A stretch of 64,000 bases of DNA from the NCBI RefSeq assembly GCF_001735805.1, contig NZ_CP017248.1, positions 8,432,001 to 8,496,000 on the forward strand, written 5' to 3'. A program made the position numbers and the translations under genes. Origin of the DNA: Streptomyces fodineus. GTDB lineage: Bacteria > Actinomycetota > Actinomycetes > Streptomycetales > Streptomycetaceae. Position 1 is the first letter of the stretch. Every line of letters begins with the position of its first letter. The notes under the pieces were generated by a model, which was not told the origin of the DNA, did not search any database, and saw only the letters and a program-made list of their open reading frames with translations. This document shows, piece after piece, positions 51,102 to 58,431 of this stretch.

Positions 51102-52469
51102 CTACTGCGCGGTCTCCTCTCCACCGAGCAGGAGCCCCTCCGGCCGAGGCGCGGCGCCCGGACCCGCCTTCCACGGAAGGTGGTTGAACAGCAGGTTCAG
51201 TACGATCGCGGACACGCACCCCGCGCTGATGCCGCTGTTCATCACCGTCTGGAACCAGTCCGGGAACTTCTCGTAGACCGTCGGCACACCCACCGGCAGC
51301 ATGCCGATCGCCACCGAGACGGCCACCACCGTGAGGTTGTTGTTGCCCCTGAAGTCGACCTGGGCGAGCGTCCGCAGGCCGCTCGCCGCGACCGTGCCGA
51401 ACATGACCAGACCGGCGCCGCCCAGCACCGGCGCCGGGATCGCCGCGACCACCGCGCCCAGCTTGGGCAGCAGGCCGAGCAGCACCAGGATCCCGCCGGC
51501 CGCCGCGACCACCCAGCGGCTGCGCACCCGGGTCATGCCGACCAGGCCCACGTTCTGCGCGTACGCCGTGTACGGGAAGGTGTTGAACACCCCGCCCAGC
51601 ACGGTCGACAGACCGTCCGCGCGCAGCCCGTCGGCGAGCGAGCGCGGCTCGACCCTCCGCCCGGTCAGCTCGCCCACGGCGATCAGGTCACCGGTCGTCT
51701 CGGTCATGGTGACCACAGCCACCACCAGCATCGACACGATGGCGGACGCGTGGAACGCCGGCGCCCCGAAGTGGAACGGCGTGCTGATGCCGACCCAGTC
51801 GGCGTCCCCGACCCCGCCGAAGTCGGTGAACCCGAACGGCACCGCGACCGCCAGGCCCACCACGATGCCGGTCAGGACGGCGATCCGGGCGAGAGAAGCG
51901 GGCGCGAACCGCTGTACGGCCAGCACCACCGCCAGTACGAAGGCCGCCAGCGCCAGGTTCTTCGGCTCCCCGAAGTCCTTCGCGCCGACGCCGCCCGCCG
52001 CCCAGTTGCCCGCGACCGGCAGCAGCGAGACCCCGATGATCAGGATCACCGTGCCGGTCACCAGCGGCGGGAAGAACCGCAGCAGTCTGCCGAACACCGG
52101 CGCGAGCAGCATGATCGCCAGACCTGCGACGATCACCGCGCCGTAGACCGCGGGCAGTCCGCCGCCCGTCGTCCCGACGAGCACCATCGGCGACACCGCC
52201 GCGAACGTGCAGCCCTGCATGATCGGCAGCCGGACGCCGAACCGCCAGAAACCGACGCACTGGATCAGTGTGGCGATCCCGCACACCAGCAGATCGGCGG
52301 TGATCAGATACGCCAGGTCGGCGGGCGGCAGCCGCATCGCGCCGCCCACGATCAGCGGCACGGCGACGGCACCCGCGTACATCGCGAGCACGTGCTGCAG
52401 CCCGAAGGCCGCCAACAGCCGTACGGGTGGCATCTCGTCGACGGGATGGACGTCTGCGGTGGCGGCCAT
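51102..52469 (-). CDS. NCS2-family nucleobase permease (xanthine/uracil type)
   Basis: This 455-residue membrane protein has about 14 segments (12 plus two re-entrant) of the nucleobase:cation symporter-2 family. Typical blocks are GLQHVLAMYAGAVAVPLIVGG, MQGCTFAAVSPMVLVG, VVTMTETTGDLIAVGELTGR in TM8 and GLSTVLGGVFNTFPYTAYAQNVGLV in TM9-10. The sequence favours xanthine or urate over uracil, judged from the QNVGLV and NTFP motifs. ATG 52469 follows TTGGAG. Proton-driven uptake of purines is expected. The 142-base leader shows no riboswitch I can recognise. Confidence 0.9.
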   Translation of the reverse strand: MAATADVHPVDEMPPVRLLAAFGLQHVLAMYAGAVAVPLIVGGAMRLPPADLAYLITADLLVCGIATLIQCVGFWRFGVRLPIMQGCTFAAVSPMVLVGTTGGGLPAVYGAVIVAGLAIMLLAPVFGRLLRFFPPLVTGTVILIIGVSLLPVAGNWAAGGVGAKDFGEPKNLALAAFVLAVVLAVQRFAPASLARIAVLTGIVVGLAVAVPFGFTDFGGVGDADWVGISTPFHFGAPAFHASAIVSMLVVAVVTMTETTGDLIAVGELTGRRVEPRSLADGLRADGLSTVLGGVFNTFPYTAYAQNVGLVGMTRVRSRWVVAAAGGILVLLGLLPKLGAVVAAIPAPVLGGAGLVMFGTVAASGLRTLAQVDFRGNNNLTVVAVSVAIGMLPVGVPTVYEKFPDWFQTVMNSGISAGCVSAIVLNLLFNHLPWKAGPGAAPRPEGLLLGGEETAQ

Positions 52470-52611
52470 GGGGACTCCAACGGTGCGCGGGCGGGGAGTG
52501 ACATCCGGACAGAACGAGACCGTAAGGCTCTTGAACAGTTTGTTGATTTCGGGTCTGTTGCCGGTGTGTGTCATGCCCGCCCGGCCGGCGCGGAACCGCC
52601 GGCCACCAGGG

Positions 52612-53946
52612 CTACGCCGAGCGGGCCGCCGTCAGCAGCGCGTCCCAGTCGGCCAGCTTGACCACACTCCGCCCCAGCCGCGTGCCCAGCTCGGCCTCGG
52701 CCCGCTCGATCGCCAGCCACCCCGCCCACGGCACGGGCTCGGTCCCGGCCGCCCGCAGCGCCGGCACCGGATCGCCGGGCACCTGCCGGCGCAGCAGCGC
52801 GGGAGCGTCCGCGAGCAGGGAGGCCGCCGTCTCCTTGGCGCAGGGCCGGTTGGTGCCGATCACACCCGTCGGGCCGCGCTTGATCCACCCGGCGACGTAC
52901 TCGCCGGGGGAGGGGACGCCGTCACGTACGACACGCCCCGCCGCGTTCGGCACCGTGCCGCTCGCCGCGTCGAACGGCAGCCCGTCCAGCGGCACCCCGC
53001 GATAGCCCACCGAACGCAGCACCAACTGGGCGGGCACGTCCTCGAACCGTCCGGTGCCCGTCACCCCGCCCTGCCCGTCCGGTACCGTCCGCTCGAAGCG
53101 CACGGCGCCCACCCGGCCGGCGTCCGCGAGCAGTTCCACGGGGCGCAGGAAGAACCGCAGGCCGATGTGCCGGGCGGCGACGGCCGGGGGCTGGGCGGCC
53201 CAGCCCCGGAGCACCTCCAGATTGCGGCGCGCTACCGCGGGCAGGGTGGCGGGCTCCGCCGGATCCAGCGCCAAGTCGGCCGGATCGACGGTGACTTCGG
53301 TGCCGGGCAGGGTGCCCAGCTCGCGCAGCTCCTTGGTGGTGAAGCGGGCCTGGGAGGGACCGCGCCGGCCGACCATGTGCACCTCGGTGATCCCGCTCGC
53401 CGTCAGCGTGTCCAGCGCCGCCTGCGGCATGTCCGTCGGACTGAGCTCCGCGGCACCCCGCACGAGCATCCGCGTGACGTCCACCGCCACATTGCCCACG
53501 CCGATGACCACGGCCGACCGCACCGCGCGCACAAAGCCCGCGTCGGCCGCGTCCGGATGCGCGCTGTACCAGGCCACGAAGTCGGTCGCCGACCAGCTGC
53601 CCGGCAGTTCCTCGCCCGGTACCCCGAGCCGGCGGTCGCCGGCGGCGCCCACGCAGTACACCACCGCGTGGTACAGCTCCCGCAGCCGCTCCACCGGCAC
53701 TCCGCGGGGGCCGCCCACCCGGACCCCGCCGATGAACCGCACCCGCTCGTGCTCCAGCACCGTCCTGAGGCTGCCCTGCAGGGACTTGATCTTCTCGTGG
53801 TCCGGGGCGACGCCGTAGCGGACCAGGCCGTACGGGCACGGCAGCCGGTCCAGGACGTCCACGCACACCTCGGCATCCCCCTGGACCAGGCTCTGGGCGG
53901 TGTAGCACCCGCTGGGCCCCGAACCGACGACGGCGACACGCAGCAC
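52612..53946 (-). CDS. ferredoxin-NADP reductase of the FprA/adrenodoxin reductase type
   Basis: This 444-residue flavoprotein starts VAVVGSGPSGCYTAQSL (FAD), has PYGLVRYGVAPDHEKIKSLQ, the NADPH fold VVIGVGNVAVDVTRML followed by HMVGRRGPSQARFTTKELREL, and the C-terminal GWIKRGPTGVIGTNRPCAKE. These are the marks of FprA-like reductases, which pass electrons from NADPH to ferredoxins and so to cytochrome P450s or other acceptors. No ferredoxin or P450 gene adjoins. GTG 53946 has GGAG 7 bases upstream. Confidence 0.92.
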   Translation of the reverse strand: MLRVAVVGSGPSGCYTAQSLVQGDAEVCVDVLDRLPCPYGLVRYGVAPDHEKIKSLQGSLRTVLEHERVRFIGGVRVGGPRGVPVERLRELYHAVVYCVGAAGDRRLGVPGEELPGSWSATDFVAWYSAHPDAADAGFVRAVRSAVVIGVGNVAVDVTRMLVRGAAELSPTDMPQAALDTLTASGITEVHMVGRRGPSQARFTTKELRELGTLPGTEVTVDPADLALDPAEPATLPAVARRNLEVLRGWAAQPPAVAARHIGLRFFLRPVELLADAGRVGAVRFERTVPDGQGGVTGTGRFEDVPAQLVLRSVGYRGVPLDGLPFDAASGTVPNAAGRVVRDGVPSPGEYVAGWIKRGPTGVIGTNRPCAKETAASLLADAPALLRRQVPGDPVPALRAAGTEPVPWAGWLAIERAEAELGTRLGRSVVKLADWDALLTAARSA

Positions 53947-54049
53947 AGCGAAACTCCTCGACGAAGGAGGTGGTGTGCGGACGTCACCAGCATGGCATCC
54001 CCGGGGCCGCGGCGGCAGGGTCCGGCGGGGTGACCCCGACGCGTGTCCG

Positions 54050-54061
54050 TTCCGTACGGAA
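54050..54061. promoter_or_regulatory. 12-base palindrome ahead of the DUF6214 gene
   Basis: TTCCGTACGGAA is a perfect palindrome 27 bases before the chosen GTG. TTACGTT (about 54075-54081) downstream of it could be a -10 giving a leaderless transcript starting at 54088. The palindrome would overlap the -35 region. Confidence 0.4.
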
Positions 54062-54087
54062 TGCGATCATGCGGTTACGTTGCGTGT

Positions 54088-54687
54088 GTGCTAGAAGCAT
54101 CCTTGCTTAATCTTTCCGACCGGAACGCCGAGGACGGCGCGGTGGCCGTGTGGCCCGCGTGGAAGGTGCGGGAGCGCGGCGGCACCACCTCCTGGTTCCA
54201 GGTCCGGCTGGCCTTCCCCGACGGCGCCCGGGTCGACGCCCTGGCCGTCGTGCACCAGGGATGTGTGTCCATCGAGGACGTCAGGGCCGAGCCGGCCCTG
54301 TCCCTGGCCGACCTGACGGGGCTCGCGGACTGGATCGAGGGCCCACTGTTCGACTCGTGCGGGGTCGAGCGGCCCTCCCGGTGCGGCGGCGAGGAACCGC
54401 CCGAGGAGCGGCACGAACCGGAGGCCGGCGGCGAAAGGGCGCATGTGCTCTGTGCCGGGCCGCGGCGCGCCCGGCCGGTCTGGCCGCGGGGCGTCGAGGG
54501 CCGCCGGCTCGTCGCGAAGGAGTACCGCGCCGCGCAGGAGGAGGGCGCCGACCCGGTGCTGGCCGTGATGAGCGCGACCGGACACAGCCGCCGCCGCTCC
54601 CTCAGGCTGATCGCCCAGGCGCGGGACGCGGGCTTCCTGTCGCCCCGTCATGCACGCCGCCGGCTGAGGCGGGTTCCGGCCGCCTGA
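54088..54687 (+). CDS. DUF6214 family protein
   Basis: This 199-residue protein contains VAVWPAWKVRERGGTTSWFQ, FPDGARVDALAVVHQGCVSI, DVRAEPALSLADLTGLADWIEG, a variable charged middle, and the conserved C-terminus RPVWPRGVEGRRLVAKEYRA, ADPVLAVMSATGHSRRRSLRL, ARDAGFLSPRHARRR. The C-terminal part looks like a helix-turn-helix. This is DUF6214, a streptomycete family of unknown function. GTG 54088 is preferred to a GTG at 54043, because a palindrome and a possible -10 lie between them. Confidence 0.82.
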   Translation: MLEASLLNLSDRNAEDGAVAVWPAWKVRERGGTTSWFQVRLAFPDGARVDALAVVHQGCVSIEDVRAEPALSLADLTGLADWIEGPLFDSCGVERPSRCGGEEPPEERHEPEAGGERAHVLCAGPRRARPVWPRGVEGRRLVAKEYRAAQEEGADPVLAVMSATGHSRRRSLRLIAQARDAGFLSPRHARRRLRRVPAA

Positions 54688-54717
54688 ACCCGTCCGGAGG
54701 TTGCTCCCGAACCCGTC

Positions 54718-55386
54718 TCAGGGGTTGCCCGGACGCTCCTCCGTCGCGAAGAACCGCGACAGATCCCGCTCCCGCGCCTGTGTGCCCGACTCGCTCTCCG
54801 GTGGCACCCCCGACTCCCGGTCGAGCCCGTACCGCTGGAACAGTTCGGCCCGCAGTACCGGAACGGGCATCGACGCCCCCGGGATCAGCGCCGCATACAC
54901 GGCCCCCATCAGCAGGGCCCGGAGTATCGGATAGTCGGCGGCGACGTCCTCGGAGCCGTACCGGGCCACGGTGTCGCTGAGCAGCTCCGCCAGCCGGCGC
55001 TGCTCCGGGCACGGCATGAAACCCTCCGCCTGTAGCAGCCCCGCCATGTGCTGCCGCATCAGCACCGGCCGGTCGCGGGCCAGGCCCAGGATCGCGTCGA
55101 TGGCGCGGGCGAGGCGCTCCCGGCCGTCCTCGGTGTGCGGTTCCCGCTCCAGGGCCTCCTCCAGCGTGCGGTGCATCAGCCGGTGCACGGCGGACTGCAC
55201 CAGCTGGCGCTTGCCGGGGAAGTAGTACGACACCAGTCCGCGCGCCGAACCGGCCCGGTCCGCGATGTCGCCCAGCGTGGTGGCCTCGTAGCCGTGCTCG
55301 TCGACCAGTTCCACCGCGGCTTGTAGCAGCCGCTCCCGGGAACGCCGGCGCAACTCTTCATTGACCGAGGCGCTGCGCGGGGACAT
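54718..55386 (-). CDS. TetR/AcrR-family transcriptional regulator
   Basis: This 222-residue regulator has an N-terminal helix-turn-helix (RERLLQAAVELVDEHGYEAT, LGDIADRAGSARGLVSYYF, PGKRQLVQSAVHRLM) and a helical ligand-binding domain. ATG 55386 follows AGGAG with 7-base spacing. Immediately upstream lies a 21-base inverted repeat overlapping the probable -10, so it should repress itself. No efflux or enzyme gene shares the promoter; the HAD gene upstream is on the same strand. The target elsewhere is unknown. Confidence 0.88.
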   Translation of the reverse strand: MSPRSASVNEELRRRSRERLLQAAVELVDEHGYEATTLGDIADRAGSARGLVSYYFPGKRQLVQSAVHRLMHRTLEEALEREPHTEDGRERLARAIDAILGLARDRPVLMRQHMAGLLQAEGFMPCPEQRRLAELLSDTVARYGSEDVAADYPILRALLMGAVYAALIPGASMPVPVLRAELFQRYGLDRESGVPPESESGTQARERDLSRFFATEERPGNP

Positions 55387-55400
55387 TCTGAAACTCCTGC

Positions 55401-55426
55401 GTTGACTGGCTGCCAGCCAACTATAC
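55401..55426. promoter_or_regulatory. TetR operator overlapping the promoter
   Basis: GTTGACTGGC (55401-55410) and GCCAGCCAAC (55412-55421) are inverted copies with one mismatch around a central T. TATAGT on the minus strand (55425-55420) is a probable -10 for the tetR gene and abuts the repeat. Confidence 0.6.
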
Positions 55427-55577
55427 TCAACGCAGAGGGCATCGCCATGGGCGGGCCCTGTCAAGGGCTGCCGTCCGTCTGGGGCGACGCGGGGGATCGT
55501 CTCAGACGGGCGGCGTCTACATCGAGGCCTTTGCGGCGGGCGGTCGTGGCAGCGCCGGGCCGGCCGTCTTCCCGGCC

Positions 55578-56267
55578 TCAGCCCACCAGATCCAGCACCG
55601 GCAGCAGCGCGTCGGGCCGGTCCGTCACCGGCAGATGGTCGACGAAGTGCACCCGGCAGCCGAGCGCGGCCGCCCCACCGTCCGCCTCCTTGCTGTCACC
55701 CACCATCACCACCTGCCGAGGATCGGCGCCCAGCGCCGCACAGGCGACCGAGAACAACCGAGGGTCCGGCTTCTGCACGCCGTGCTCGTACGACAGCACA
55801 TACGCGTCCACATACCGGTCGAGCCCGTGCTCGCGGAACACCGGCCGCAGATCCCAGCCGATGTTGCTGACCACGCCCACGCCGATCCCGCGCTCACGCA
55901 GGGTGCGCAGCACGTCGGCGGCGTCCGGGTACGGGGCCCAGGCGGCCGGGGTCTTGTGCCGCTCGTACAGCGCGTCGTGCAGCCCGGGGTCGGGCAGCGG
56001 CACCCGTCGCGTCAGGCCCGTGTACGCGGCCCGGTGCAGCTCCGCGCTCTCGTCCCGCACCGCCCAGATCCCGGCCAGGTCCGCCGGCAGCTCCAGCGGA
56101 TTCGCCCCGCCCGGCAGCGCACCGGCCGCCTCCAACGCCCTTGCGGCGTCTTGCAGTTCGGGTTCGGGCAGGACATGTCCCGTCTCGGCCAGTACCGCGC
56201 GCAGCCAGGACTCGGTGGACTCGACGCGGAAGAGCGTCCCGGAGAAGTCGAACAACACGGCAGTCAT
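55578..56267 (-). CDS. HAD-family hydrolase
   Basis: This 229-residue HAD protein has motif I VLFDFSGTLFRVES (first Asp kept, second Asp replaced by Ser), motif II VVSNIGWD, motif III HGVQKPDPRLFSVA and motif IV VVMVGDSKEADGGAA. In motif I, DFSGT replaces the usual DxDGT; this variant occurs in several HAD subgroups with altered phosphatase or dehalogenase chemistry. A four-helix cap lies between motifs I and II. It stands alone between tetR and the heptamer array. The substrate is unknown. Confidence 0.83.
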   Translation of the reverse strand: MTAVLFDFSGTLFRVESTESWLRAVLAETGHVLPEPELQDAARALEAAGALPGGANPLELPADLAGIWAVRDESAELHRAAYTGLTRRVPLPDPGLHDALYERHKTPAAWAPYPDAADVLRTLRERGIGVGVVSNIGWDLRPVFREHGLDRYVDAYVLSYEHGVQKPDPRLFSVACAALGADPRQVVMVGDSKEADGGAAALGCRVHFVDHLPVTDRPDALLPVLDLVG

Positions 56268-56540
56268 ACGGTCGACCCTACCGAGGCCGGTCGTCAGGCG
56301 TGTCGGCGTGACCGGGCCGCGGCCACTCGTGAACCACCACGGCCAGAGCCACCGTCAGCGCCCGAACAGCCGGCCGCCCAGCTACGCCACGGCGGCCGCG
56401 AGCAGGGCCGTGGCGCGGAGGGCTGTGGCGCGCAGGGTCCGTGCGGCGGGAGCGGGGACCGGTGGGGCTGCGGTGCGTGCCGCGATCTTTGTTGCTCGGC
56501 AGGCTCGGGGCCACCTTCCGCCCGACCCGTGCGTCGTACG

Positions 56541-56687
56541 CAGTCGGCAGTCGGCAGTCGGCAGTCGGCTGTCGACAGTCGACAGCGGCCAGTTGTCAGT
56601 CGGCAGTCGGCAGCCGATAGCGGCCAGTTGTCAGCCGACAGCCGACAGTCGACAGTCGACAGTCGACTGTCGACAGTGGGCAGTTGC
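56541..56687. repeat. array of 21 heptanucleotide repeats
   Basis: Twenty-one consecutive 7-base units, in perfect register, follow the consensus CAGTCGR: CAGTCGG four times, then CTGTCGA, CAGTCGA, CAGCGGC, CAGTTGT, CAGTCGG twice, and further variants to CAGTTGC. The block CAGCGGC-CAGTTGT-like (CAGCGGC/TAGCGGC then CAGTTGT) recurs. The array fills the end of a 425-base stretch (56268-56692) with no recognisable gene and ends 5 bases from the M56 stop codon. Confidence 0.95.
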
Positions 56688-56692
56688 CAGTG

Positions 56693-57628
56693 TCAGCCGA
56701 GCGCCCGCAACCCGGGAATCAAGGCCACCAGCACCGGGATCACCGGGACCAGCGCGGCCACCGCCGTCAGGCGCAGCCGGCGCAGTGCGGGGAGCCGGTC
56801 CGGGGGAGTCAGCAGCCGGTGCACCCGCTGCGGCACATGGGCCTGCGGGGTGGGGCAGGGACCGAACACGCCCCGCTCCTCGTTGAGTTCGACCAGCGCC
56901 AGTGCGGTCGTCAGCCGGCCGAAGCGCCGCGAGGCCATGTCGTCGGCGGCCAGCTCGACCAGCCGGTGCATCTCGGCACGGAACGCGGCGAACACCGGCA
57001 CCTGCGGGAACCCGCCCGCCAGCGCCGCCGAGCAGTGCAGCAGCCAGTCGTGCCGGGCCTGCGCGTGGCCCTGTTCGTGGGCGAGGAGTGCGTCGAGCTG
57101 ACGCCCTTTCAGGCGGCGCAGCGCGGCCGTCGTGATGACCAGCCTGGGTGCCGTACCGGGTAGCCACCAGGCGTCGGGACGCTCGCCCTCCAGCACCACC
57201 AGCCGGCCGTGCGAGGGCTCCTCGCCCGGCAACAGCGGGGCGCGCACGAGGAGTTCGGCCCGCCGCGTACGCCGCGGGGTTCGGGCCCGTACGACCTCGC
57301 GCACCAGCATCGCCAGACTCCACAGGCCGCCGGAGGCCAGCAGTACGGCGGTGGGCGCCGCCCACGGGCCGGCCGTGCCGAGCGCGTAGGCGTCCACCAC
57401 CGCGCGCGGAGCCCGGGCGAACAGCTGGCCGCGCACCGCCTGCCAGGCCGCCGACGCGCTGAGCGTCATCGACAGCAGGCAGCACAGCAGGACGGCCGCC
57501 ACGACGCACTGCCACACCCACAGGGCGAGGACCGGTTCGCGGTCCGGCCAGTCGGCCCGGGCGAACAGCTGCGGGGCGACGACGGCGGTCAGGGCACCGA
57601 GCAGCAGCAGGGTCACGGGGACCATCAT
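56693..57628 (-). CDS. M56-family membrane metallopeptidase (BlaR1/MecR1-like)
   Basis: This 311-residue membrane protein has four hydrophobic segments and a cytoplasmic zinc-protease site: LLAHEQGHAQARHDW (HExxH variant HEQGH) near residue 190, followed by the third ligand region HRLVELAADDMASRRFG. M56 proteases act in signalling, cleaving a repressor such as BlaI; here no BlaI gene and no penicillin-binding domain are present. ATG 57628 begins MMVPVTLLLLGAL. It follows the DUF5134 gene by 87 bases on the same strand and probably shares its transcript. Its stop touches the heptamer array. Confidence 0.87.
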   Translation of the reverse strand: MMVPVTLLLLGALTAVVAPQLFARADWPDREPVLALWVWQCVVAAVLLCCLLSMTLSASAAWQAVRGQLFARAPRAVVDAYALGTAGPWAAPTAVLLASGGLWSLAMLVREVVRARTPRRTRRAELLVRAPLLPGEEPSHGRLVVLEGERPDAWWLPGTAPRLVITTAALRRLKGRQLDALLAHEQGHAQARHDWLLHCSAALAGGFPQVPVFAAFRAEMHRLVELAADDMASRRFGRLTTALALVELNEERGVFGPCPTPQAHVPQRVHRLLTPPDRLPALRRLRLTAVAALVPVIPVLVALIPGLRALG

Positions 57629-57715
57629 GGTCAGCACCCTATGAGCGCGTGGCCGCTCGCCGGTACGGTCCGCGCCACCGAAGTGACGCAGGCAACGCAC
57701 CCGCACGGACCCCGC

Positions 57716-58267
57716 TCACATGGTCAGCAGCATCGTCACCATGCCGATCCCCATCGACAGCCGGCAGGCTCGCGACAGTTCCGGCCGGTCGCCCCAGCGG
57801 GTGGAGCCGCCGCCGGCCCCGGCCACCGCGGCGGGCACCAGACGGGCACCGGCGAGCAGCACGTAACCCACGAAGTACAGCAGGAGTGCGCCGGTCAGCA
57901 ACGGCACCCCGGCGCCGCCGTGCCCGTGGTGCGCGCCGGGCGGGGCCGCCGCCATCACCACCGACATGTAGACCATCGCGGCCGCGCCCACCAGGTGGTG
58001 CAGATGACGCGGGGCGGCTCGCGCGGCCCACAGCGCGCGCAGTGCCGCCGCGCCGAACACGGCCGCGTACACCGGCCAGCCCCAGCTCGGCGGCGAGAAC
58101 GCCGCCGCCGGTACGGCCATCACGGCCATCCCGAAGCCCATCACGGCCTCGCCGCCCGCGGCCCGGCGCTGCTCCTCGACGTCGCTGCGCATCCGCAGCA
58201 GACAGTAGGCGCCGGTCGTCGCGCACAGGGCGACCAGCAGCCACGCGGCCGGCACCGGTCCGTGCAC
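57716..58267 (-). CDS. DUF5134 membrane protein
   Basis: This 183-residue membrane protein with about five hydrophobic segments starts VPAAWLLVALCATTGAYCLL. A histidine-bearing segment (APRHLHHLVGAAAMVYM, then PPGAHHGHGG) is the hallmark of DUF5134. GTG 58267 is chosen because GGGGAGG lies 5 bases upstream; the frame extends to 58414 without coding character. The His-rich loop may bind a metal or haem. It is paired with an M56 protease, a common streptomycete neighbour. The function is unknown. Confidence 0.82.
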   Translation of the reverse strand: MHGPVPAAWLLVALCATTGAYCLLRMRSDVEEQRRAAGGEAVMGFGMAVMAVPAAAFSPPSWGWPVYAAVFGAAALRALWAARAAPRHLHHLVGAAAMVYMSVVMAAAPPGAHHGHGGAGVPLLTGALLLYFVGYVLLAGARLVPAAVAGAGGGSTRWGDRPELSRACRLSMGIGMVTMLLTM

Positions 58268-58397
58268 GCGCACCTCCCCGTTCGACGGTCGGTCAAGGGA
58301 TGCGATGCCCACGTCATGCGGAGCGCACGCGAGCGCAAGGGGGTACACGGGGAGCATTCGCCGGAGCACCGCAGGTGGGCGAGGTTCGAGGTGCATA

Positions 58398-58431
58398 TTT
58401 TGCGAGTAAAACACGTGCTAAATTGATGCCC
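58398..58431 (+). promoter_or_regulatory. AT-rich promoter/operator region of the FUSC-marR operon
   Basis: This short region is unusually AT-rich for the genome. TAAATT (58419-58424) can be a -10 placing transcription start at or next to ATG 58432, that is, a leaderless mRNA. CACGTG (58412-58417), flanked by AAAA and CTAAA, is a candidate site for the MarR encoded downstream. Confidence 0.4.

Noticed and set aside
52470..52611. Purine riboswitch ahead of the xanthine/uracil-type permease
   Set aside because: I could not find the conserved three-way-junction pattern; only ordinary leader sequence is seen.
56541..56687. CRISPR array
   Set aside because: Units are 7 bases with no spacers and there are no cas genes.
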